Below are positions 57,317 to 64,000 of a stretch of 64,000 nucleotides of DNA, in pieces; within the stretch, counting starts at the first letter, position 1, and the number at the start of each line of letters is the position of its first letter. Source of the DNA: Monocercomonoides exilis (Eukaryota > Preaxostyla > Oxymonadida > Polymastigidae). The notes under the pieces were generated by a model. It worked only from the letters and a program-made list of their open reading frames with translations. It ran no database searches and was not told the origin of the DNA. The DNA lies in contig LSRY02000024.1 of assembly GCA_001643675.2 (NCBI GenBank), positions 932,001-996,000 of the forward strand. The letters run 5' to 3'. A program made the position numbers and the translations under genes.

Positions 57317-60300
57317 TTAATGCTCAGCTGGGGCTTTAACTTCCCTCACGTCACAGCCATATTCATCGCTCGAGATAAGCACAGCATACTTCTTCTCTCT
57401 CCCGTTTTGTCTGCCACTGATGTCTCCACTATTCACCGACGCATAATCAAAGCAGCCACGCACGTCTGTGAATCCATCCTTCACAAATGTTCCTGTTGTG
57501 CCCTCTCCTTCTCTCTGGCTGTACACCTTCACATACGCCTTCGCCACAGGCAGCCCTGTCTTCTTGCTCGCCACACGCAGTCTTCCCGTCGCCTCGTACA
57601 TTGTGATGTCCATGCCGTGGCTGAAGCACTCTGAAAGACGCTTCTTCCCACAATACTCGGCTTCTATAAACACATTCTTGTGCTTGAATTCATTAGGAAT
57701 CTTCACAATTATCTCTTCATGAAGCTCTCCTTTGCCTTCTTTCGCTTCTTTCGCTTCTTTGCCCTTTGCAAACAACACTTTTATTTCTTTCGTTGCCTTC
57801 ACAAGAGAAAACATTGGATCTGAGTTCCACTTCATAAATGGCTTCATGCTGAACATAAGCTCCATGTTCACCAAATAGAATCTCACTTTTCCTCTTCTTT
57901 CTCTTCCGTTCTTCTGAATCAGATGTGCTTCCATCTTCTCTGCATCCACCTTCAGCTCCAGCTGCGTCTCAGCCACCATCGACTCTGCCAGCATCTTCTG
58001 TCTCTTGCTTTCTCTCTCTGCTTCACTCTCCAGCAGCATTCGTCTTTCTTTCTCTTCTTTCTCTTCTTTCTCTTCCTTCTTGTCTTTGGCTTTCTCTTTC
58101 TCTTTCTCCATCTCCGTATTGGCATCTGCATAAGCTTTGTCAATCTCCTTCAGCTGATCTGCCAGCTGCTCAAACATCAGCCTCCACCGAGTAATCGGCT
58201 CTTCTCTCCTCTTCGCAACTACTTCCCTCGCTGCTGCCAGCGCTGGCACGTTGCATCCACTTGAGCTGCTGGCAGATTGACCATTTCTGCTGCTGGCATG
58301 TTGGATTGGCCGGCAGAAGTCCAAATAAGCTCTCATATAATCATATTGCAGGCTCATCTCGTGTGCATCTTCTGCACTCAGCTTTTTGTCTTTCTCTGAG
58401 TTAGAAGATGATGATGATGGAGTTGAAGACGACGATGCTTCAGAACCGATTGAGTCGAACAGTTCAATCGCCTCCTTCATCCTCTCCTGCAGCACCAGAT
58501 AGTACACCAGCACCAGCTTCTCCTTGTCGTCAATCAACATCTCGCTCTTCTCCTTTCTTGGCTTCCCTGGCTCCAGCACAGCACCGTGCACCAAATAGCT
58601 CAGATACTTTCTGTATTGTTTTGCAAGGTCTTTGTTTGCAATCTGTTCTGATCCCTTTCCGTGGCGGAATGTTCTCGCATTGATCAGAGGGCGGTACTCA
58701 AGCAGACGCACTTTCCCGTTCTGAACAGGATCCTGCTTGTAGATGCACGACTTGATTGTGTCATACTCTGGCAGTATCCCTTCAATCTTACCCGATTCTT
58801 TCTGCATCAGATACATTTTGATCGCAGCGTCTGGCCCGTTATGCATCAGCGCATATGAGTACACACTGTCGTCGTACAACCCGCGTCTCAGCAGAATCTC
58901 AATCACTCGATCAAACACTACCTTTTCGCGCAGTCGCCAGCAGATCGAGGACAGTTTCACGTTGCTCTGGAACACGTTGTTGCCTTCCAGGAATGCACAC
59001 AGCGCTTCGTCTGACCCGTCGCGTGCGATGCTGTCCCAGTCTTCATCGTCATCCCTTGTGATGACTGCACTTGCCTCCGCCTGCGACAGCACGTGAATGC
59101 GATGTCCTCCTTCTGCACTGCACCCGACATAGTTCCCTTTCACAGACACGTGTGTCCCAAAGTGTCTGAAGTGCCCGGCAAACGGGAAGTAGAACGAGTA
59201 CCTCAGAATCTCCGTCCTGAAGCCCTGAAGTACGATGCTCCGTGTCTTTGTGGTGAATCCTCTCCCGATGGCTACTGCACCCTCGGGAATCTGGCTGAGC
59301 ACATCGACTGTCACCGGCCCTGCACTTGTGTTGGTGACAATCACATCGCAGGTGTATCCTTCGCCTGCACATAACTCTGCCCAGTTGATGTACCGCCGCA
59401 CGTTGCAGTTCTCTTCGTTGTCCCAAACTGTTTCGCGTCCAACATTAACTACAAGCTCCTGCACAATAATTCGATCCTCCAGCTCTTTTTGCCTTTTTCT
59501 CTGCAGTTCGGTCGATTTACTTACAGATGCCGCAGGGGCAGGCGTTGATGCTGATGCTGATGCAGAAGCAAAAGCTGACGCAGAAGCAGAAGAAACAGTG
59601 GAAGATGAAGGTGCATCTTCATTCTGTTTGCCTTCACCCTCAACTGGTTCAATCTCCTTCACAAACACAAGAATTGGGCTCTTTGACTTGATAGTTGCCC
59701 TGCTGACTCCCTCCAGCGTCGTTACGCTCGTTTCCTCACGTGCTCGACTCACACTCACATCGCTTAGTGCAATTGCAATGGCAGTCTCAGCAAAGGATGA
59801 CACAGCATCCATCAGAAATGGCGAGACAAACGGCTTTCCAGGTGCGCTTGTCCAAGTTCTCCTGGCATCTCTTCTCTCCTTCTTTGCTTCAGCACTCATC
59901 TCGTTCTCTGTCTCTTCCACCACACTGCCCAGCTCGTGCACAGCATAATCGACCATAAAGCGGCTCCACGGGATCAGAAGCCTGGTTGGGTACTCCACGT
60001 TCCAGTAGCCACTTTCTCTGTACTCCTTCGTGTTCTCCACCTGCTTGAAGTGTGGCACTGCTGGAATCGCCGCTGCTTTCATCCGCAGCATCGGTGCTCG
60101 CTCCATTTTGTAGTTGGCGATAGACATGGGAGCAATGCTATCTTTTTCAAATTCCTTTTCCTTGAATGCCATGCTTGAACTGGATGTGCAGCAAGCATCT
60201 TCATCTGCATCCTCGCACTCGCACTCGCACTCTTCTTCGCACACTTCATCGCACTCGTCGTCATCACATGCATCACAGCACTCAAACATCATCTTCTCCT

Positions 60301-63300
60301 CAGCTCCATTGTCGCACATTGCGCATTCCTCGCATGCTTCTAGTTCAGAGAGAAGCATCTGTTCATCTTCCGCTTCTTCTTCTTCCTCTTGAACTTCTTC
60401 TTCCTTTTTATCTTTCTCTTTTTTCTCCTTCTTCGTCTCCAGTCCAGCAGTCAGCGCAACCTCAAACATTCGGCTTTCTCTCTCTCGATTCACAACCTTC
60501 GCTTCCATACGCGCCTCAGCATCTTCTACAAACGCAACACACCGCTTTTTGTGCTCGGCAAGCTTCCTTTGCGCTTGTGCGATGCCCTTCTTGTCCTTCC
60601 CGCTCTTTTCGTCTGTTGCTTTTCTCACTGCTGCCTCGTACAGCTCCAGCAGCCGCTTCATCACCAAGATCTGCTCAAATGCATTCAGCTGCTCAAACAC
60701 CGCTGGATGTGCAAAGCGCTCAAACACGTGCACATCCTCTGAGCCACCCAAGACATAGTCAATCACTCCTTTCTCCTTCTTCCACCGCAGCGACGGCGCC
60801 ACATGCTTTGCGAAGAACTGCGGTGCTCGCTTCCACAGCAGCACATGCACCTCGTGGCACGCCATGCTGCCCCACCGCTTCTTCAGCTCTTCCTCGTCTG
60901 ATGATCCCTTCTTTCCTTTGCGCTTCTCTTTTTCTTTCTCTTCTGCTCCTTCCTCAGAGTTGCAGCTAACATCCATACGCTCCAAATCTCCAAACAGCTC
61001 TTCAAACTTCCTCAGATCTTCTCTGTAGTTTGAGGGCAAATGCTCGCTTTCGTAAAGTGAAGCATACAATCTTAGAAGCCCCCTCAAGCAGCAGAACGTC
61101 ACATGGCTCGATGATGACAGGTCTTTGATCACTCGCTGCTGCTTCGGCTGCCCTACGCTTATGCAAGACCCAACTCCAACATTCCAATGCCCTTCAGATG
61201 CATCTGCTCCTTCTGCCCCGTTGGTCTCTCCTTCTCCAAGCACCACGTCTGCTATCTTCCGCTCCACCACATGCACATTGCAGTCCAGAGGCGCCATCAG
61301 CCGCATGTCTCTTGTGGCTTCCTCCCCTTTCCCTTCCTTTTTCTGCCCTTGTCTGGTCTTCGCCTCATCAAGCTCCACCGTCTTTGCATCTACGCCTTCC
61401 ACGTCTGTTGCCACAACTTTAAGCTGTCTGTGGACGCACTTCAGCAGCCTCGCTGGAACGACAAGTGTTGCCCTTCTATTTGCATCCACCTTCCCAACCT
61501 TCTGGTTCACCAGCACCATCGTCGGCTCCACCAGAAAGTCGATGCTCTTCCTGTCGCTCACATTCGCCTTGCCAGGCACAGTTGTCCCAGGCAGCATCGT
61601 CACTGCGCCAAAAGCTTTGCCTCCTCCCCAGGCACTGCTATCCTCCGCAAAGCAGTTTGCAGCACCGCCAGCTTCACCTCCTCTGCCACTGAACCGCTCG
61701 CCTTGTGTTGTTCGTGCTTCTTCCCTTCTTGTGTCGCCATTCACAATCGCATTCACCACAAGCCCTGGCGCATCCAGCATCATCCCCACCTTCCTCTCAC
61801 TCCTCTGTCTCTCCAGAATGTATTCCTGCTCGCTTCCCAGCCGTTTCTCATTCTCGTAGAACGACTGTGCTGCCAGATAATTTGTTGCTTTCCCACCGAG
61901 CCATTCAAACCCAGACAGAAGTGTACCTGCATCAAATGCCTCCACCAGCCTCGTTCCAAACAGATGGACTCGTGTCATCTCTGAGCACTCTGACAGTTTT
62001 ATCACCACATCTCCGTTCTTCTCCTGCTTGGCAGACACAATGTGCACCACTCGCTCGTTTTTCCACTTCCCGGTTCGGCATTGCCCTATTAGATGTCTGG
62101 TCATCGTTTCTTTCATTTTCTGCTCCTGTTTGTCGGTCTGATCCTTCATTTCTTTCTCGTTCTCGTTCTCGTTCTCGTTCTCGTTCTGCTTCTGTTTTGC
62201 CTTCTCATTTTCTTTTCTGCCCCATCGCGAAAGAATTGAGATCTTTGTTGTTTTATCGCACTTCCAGTCAAACAGTTCATAGTCTCCTGCTTTTAATATT
62301 CCTGGAAGCACAATCTCTCCCTCAACCACAGCCATCCGCTGTGTCACATCTTCCCCAGGCATCCCATCCACATTCATCAGCATTAAGCTCAGATACTTCT
62401 TCTCTTCTTCCCAGTCTTTGCTCACAAAAGGCAACCTGATCTCCTCTCCTTCCATCGCAACATATGTCTGCTCATCTTCCTCCCTTTCTTCTCCGCCATA
62501 TCGTCCTCTTCCGTCTTCAACAGCAAAGCCCATCACCACTTCATTGCCTAACATGCCAGATTTGACTTGCAAGCGCACTTCTATCCCTGCCACATCCTGC
62601 AACTGTCCCAACTCCACCTCTCCGTTCTCATCGCTCTGCAGATTGATTCCGCGAACACTGTGGTTCGTGACGCAGAACTGGCGCCAATGCAAAGTCAGTG
62701 ACACCTCCTGCTTGCACAGCTTCTCTCCTGCCTTCCCAAACAGCTCCAGCACGTAGCCGCGTCCAGCCTCCCTCCGCAATGCAGCCTGTGCCACATTCAT
62801 TGTCTCATCCACCTGATTCACGCTGAACACTCTCTCCGCAGACACATCCACTTTCCTGCCCAAATCAGACACAATACGCACTGCCCCGCTAACTCGCACA
62901 GCCAGCTGTCTCAGCCCTTCGCCTATCTCGAAACGCACCACACTCACTTCAGCATCGCGAAGCTCCACATCGTCGTATTGCCTTACTGTTGGAACTCCGT
63001 CCATGTTTGTTGCAGTCACAGTCACATTCACGTTCTCCACCATTGTCACTGACGCTGCTGCTCCGTTGCATCGCAGTTGCGGCTTCAGGACAATATGCGC
63101 CTGTGTGTATCTCGTCAATTCTTCGCGATCAACGTAAATGCCACAACGGAACATATACTCCTCGCGCATGTGCTGCATTTTAACTTGAGAATAAAACTCC
63201 TCTCCTTCATCCCCGATGATAACATCCTTCATAATCGCATTCGTTCTATCATTCCCCGTTCGGTAAGGTACCAATATCTCCCCAGCTTCCAATAGTCCTG

Positions 63301-64000
63301 TCTCCTCCGCTGGGTTAGTGGATTTGTTGTACTTTCGGCCATCGATCCAGATGCAGCTCCGCTCCCAATCGACCACTTCGTTCTTTTCAGTCAATATTGT
63401 CACTGCCTGTCCGTGTGCCGTGCAGCGGCTCACCAATCGCAGCGATCCCTTTCGGATGATTGCCCTGCTTGTCAGCCCTGCTCCTGTCAGCACCACCACA
63501 AACACTCCGCGTCTCTTTCCCAACGAAGAGAGCTCCACACGCTCCACATGCCGTACAGCTCGGTTGATCCCGTCAAACTTCATAATACGTTCTTCTGCAG
63601 CAACAAGACCATCAAGAGCCACATTGCTGGTAATCTCTCGCTTCTCCAGCGTGTAATATGACAGTGTATTCATCTCGAACACTTGCACCTTCATCTCCTT
63701 CACATTCTTCACCTTCACGGCCACAAACTGAACGGAATTATCTTCTCCGTCAAACACATTAGGATTCTCATCCGCAAATGCCATCTCCACTCTTCCAGAA
63801 ACACGCTCAATTAGCGCAGTATCCTCCGGTTTTGACACTTTCTCGATGCACTTAAACTGTCCGTCAAGTAGCTTCGCTTCCACAAACAAATCGTGCAGCA
63901 TTTCTTTCTGTACATACTCCTCAAATTCGCTTGTGTTGTCTGCCGTGCGAAGGAATTCAAGTAGATACCTTCGAATAACCTCGTCTGCTCTATTATACCA
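57317..64000 (-). CDS. Giant alpha-2-macroglobulin-like beta-domain protein (5' end outside window)
   Basis: Stop TAA at 57317-57319. The frame is open through 64000, so the Met at 63901 is probably internal (upstream in-frame residues include RRYLLEFLRTADN and EFEEYVQKEM). More than 2.2 kaa are visible. The N-terminal 800 residues are strings of beta-strand domains like MG/Ig domains. Then come a helical charged part, a Cys/Asp/Glu cluster (nt about 60195-60350, with CEECAMC and CCDACDDDECDEVC), and a beta-domain (YTCDVIVTNTSAGPVTVDVL, SFYFPFAGHFRHFG) typical of large alpha-2-macroglobulin-like proteins. Next is a helical region, then a C-terminal carboxypeptidase-regulatory-like fold (KTGLPVAKAYVKVYS, FTDVRGCFDYAS). 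No thioester motif (GCGEQ) is seen. I cannot tell whether the protein is secreted because the N-terminus is missing. GC content is higher than its neighbours. The family call is tentative. Confidence 0.65.
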   Translation of the reverse strand, partial: WYNRADEVIRRYLLEFLRTADNTSEFEEYVQKEMLHDLFVEAKLLDGQFKCIEKVSKPEDTALIERVSGRVEMAFADENPNVFDGEDNSVQFVAVKVKNVKEMKVQVFEMNTLSYYTLEKREITSNVALDGLVAAEERIMKFDGINRAVRHVERVELSSLGKRRGVFVVVLTGAGLTSRAIIRKGSLRLVSRCTAHGQAVTILTEKNEVVDWERSCIWIDGRKYNKSTNPAEETGLLEAGEILVPYRTGNDRTNAIMKDVIIGDEGEEFYSQVKMQHMREEYMFRCGIYVDREELTRYTQAHIVLKPQLRCNGAAASVTMVENVNVTVTATNMDGVPTVRQYDDVELRDAEVSVVRFEIGEGLRQLAVRVSGAVRIVSDLGRKVDVSAERVFSVNQVDETMNVAQAALRREAGRGYVLELFGKAGEKLCKQEVSLTLHWRQFCVTNHSVRGINLQSDENGEVELGQLQDVAGIEVRLQVKSGMLGNEVVMGFAVEDGRGRYGGEEREEDEQTYVAMEGEEIRLPFVSKDWEEEKKYLSLMLMNVDGMPGEDVTQRMAVVEGEIVLPGILKAGDYELFDWKCDKTTKISILSRWGRKENEKAKQKQNENENENENEKEMKDQTDKQEQKMKETMTRHLIGQCRTGKWKNERVVHIVSAKQEKNGDVVIKLSECSEMTRVHLFGTRLVEAFDAGTLLSGFEWLGGKATNYLAAQSFYENEKRLGSEQEYILERQRSERKVGMMLDAPGLVVNAIVNGDTRREEARTTQGERFSGRGGEAGGAANCFAEDSSAWGGGKAFGAVTMLPGTTVPGKANVSDRKSIDFLVEPTMVLVNQKVGKVDANRRATLVVPARLLKCVHRQLKVVATDVEGVDAKTVELDEAKTRQGQKKEGKGEEATRDMRLMAPLDCNVHVVERKIADVVLGEGETNGAEGADASEGHWNVGVGSCISVGQPKQQRVIKDLSSSSHVTFCCLRGLLRLYASLYESEHLPSNYREDLRKFEELFGDLERMDVSCNSEEGAEEKEKEKRKGKKGSSDEEELKKRWGSMACHEVHVLLWKRAPQFFAKHVAPSLRWKKEKGVIDYVLGGSEDVHVFERFAHPAVFEQLNAFEQILVMKRLLELYEAAVRKATDEKSGKDKKGIAQAQRKLAEHKKRCVAFVEDAEARMEAKVVNRERESRMFEVALTAGLETKKEKKEKDKKEEEVQEEEEEAEDEQMLLSELEACEECAMCDNGAEEKMMFECCDACDDDECDEVCEEECECECEDADEDACCTSSSSMAFKEKEFEKDSIAPMSIANYKMERAPMLRMKAAAIPAVPHFKQVENTKEYRESGYWNVEYPTRLLIPWSRFMVDYAVHELGSVVEETENEMSAEAKKERRDARRTWTSAPGKPFVSPFLMDAVSSFAETAIAIALSDVSVSRAREETSVTTLEGVSRATIKSKSPILVFVKEIEPVEGEGKQNEDAPSSSTVSSASASAFASASASASTPAPAASVSKSTELQRKRQKELEDRIIVQELVVNVGRETVWDNEENCNVRRYINWAELCAGEGYTCDVIVTNTSAGPVTVDVLSQIPEGAVAIGRGFTTKTRSIVLQGFRTEILRYSFYFPFAGHFRHFGTHVSVKGNYVGCSAEGGHRIHVLSQAEASAVITRDDDEDWDSIARDGSDEALCAFLEGNNVFQSNVKLSSICWRLREKVVFDRVIEILLRRGLYDDSVYSYALMHNGPDAAIKMYLMQKESGKIEGILPEYDTIKSCIYKQDPVQNGKVRLLEYRPLINARTFRHGKGSEQIANKDLAKQYRKYLSYLVHGAVLEPGKPRKEKSEMLIDDKEKLVLVYYLVLQERMKEAIELFDSIGSEASSSSTPSSSSSNSEKDKKLSAEDAHEMSLQYDYMRAYLDFCRPIQHASSRNGQSASSSSGCNVPALAAAREVVAKRREEPITRWRLMFEQLADQLKEIDKAYADANTEMEKEKEKAKDKKEEKEEKEEKERRMLLESEAERESKRQKMLAESMVAETQLELKVDAEKMEAHLIQKNGRERRGKVRFYLVNMELMFSMKPFMKWNSDPMFSLVKATKEIKVLFAKGKEAKEAKEGKGELHEEIIVKIPNEFKHKNVFIEAEYCGKKRLSECFSHGMDITMYEATGRLRVASKKTGLPVAKAYVKVYSQREGEGTTGTFVKDGFTDVRGCFDYASVNSGDISGRQNGREKKYAVLISSDEYGCDVREVKAPAEH
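62155..62188. repeat. TCTCGT hexanucleotide coding repeat
   Basis: Five to six copies of tctcgt, giving alternating Asn/Glu (minus strand) in the giant beta-domain protein. Confidence 0.9.

Noticed and set aside
1-64000. A variant genetic code with TAA/TAG as Gln, as known in some oxymonads
   Set aside because: Well-defined genes here end in TAA (51360, 57317, 38907) and TAG (13362, 12725) right after their domains, and no conserved Gln position is read as TAA/TAG.
1-64000. tRNA, rRNA or other structured RNA genes
   Set aside because: I looked for T-loop-like and conserved rRNA segments and found none that I could support by eye.

Overview
The window looks like nuclear DNA of an anaerobic protist, most likely an oxymonad (Preaxostyla, Monocercomonoides/Blattamonas-like). 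This is inference from gene content. It has large right-handed beta-helix surface proteins ending in a membrane helix and a degenerate kinase domain, very long poly-Ser and poly-Glu/Lys proteins, short spliceosomal introns (45-177 nt) mostly with a GTTTG donor, AT-rich intergenic DNA and DNA transposons. TAA, TAG and TGA all end genes, so the nuclear code appears standard. I saw no bacterial operons, tRNA, rRNA or CRISPR array.

Layout. 1-2532: a near-exact copy of the 5' part and upstream region of a beta-helix receptor gene whose longer copy lies at 28054-35794. 2857-5046: FHA-GAF-class III nucleotide cyclase. 5475-11188: a 1.87-kaa Ser-rich protein with four AMPK-beta-type glycogen-binding (CBM48) domains. 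11553-12725: type II DnaJ co-chaperone. 13362-13973 (minus): NADAR/YbiA-family protein. 14153-19794: beta-helix surface protein with in-frame stops, probably decaying.

19953-27552 is a transposon cluster. It holds an apparently intact pogo/DDE_1 element, a ~0.9-kb foldback palindrome, a decayed Merlin (IS1016/IS1595-type) transposase split by a composite of ~243-bp MITEs, a separate MITE, and a decayed Tc1-like element.

28054-35794 (minus): receptor with beta-helix ectodomain and cytoplasmic pseudokinase, interrupted by one frameshift. 36507-38357 (minus): orphan 616-aa protein. 38907-41898 (minus): GRIP-type golgin, divergent from 42003-43196 (plus), an HMG-box/DEK-C chromatin protein. 43197-46491: gene-free, purine-rich. 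46492-51211 (minus): dual-specificity phosphatase with a huge disordered tail. 51360-56776 (minus): Ser/Glu/Lys-rich coiled-coil protein with a possible C-terminal CH-like domain. 57317-64000 (minus, open at the window edge): giant beta-domain protein resembling alpha-2-macroglobulin-like proteins.

The genes do not form one pathway. Themes are cell-surface sensing (two beta-helix proteins), intracellular signalling (cyclase, phosphatase, pseudokinase), glycogen binding and Golgi/chromatin housekeeping. Exon structures were deduced by eye from domain continuity and splice sites. All homology statements are from recognition, not database searches.
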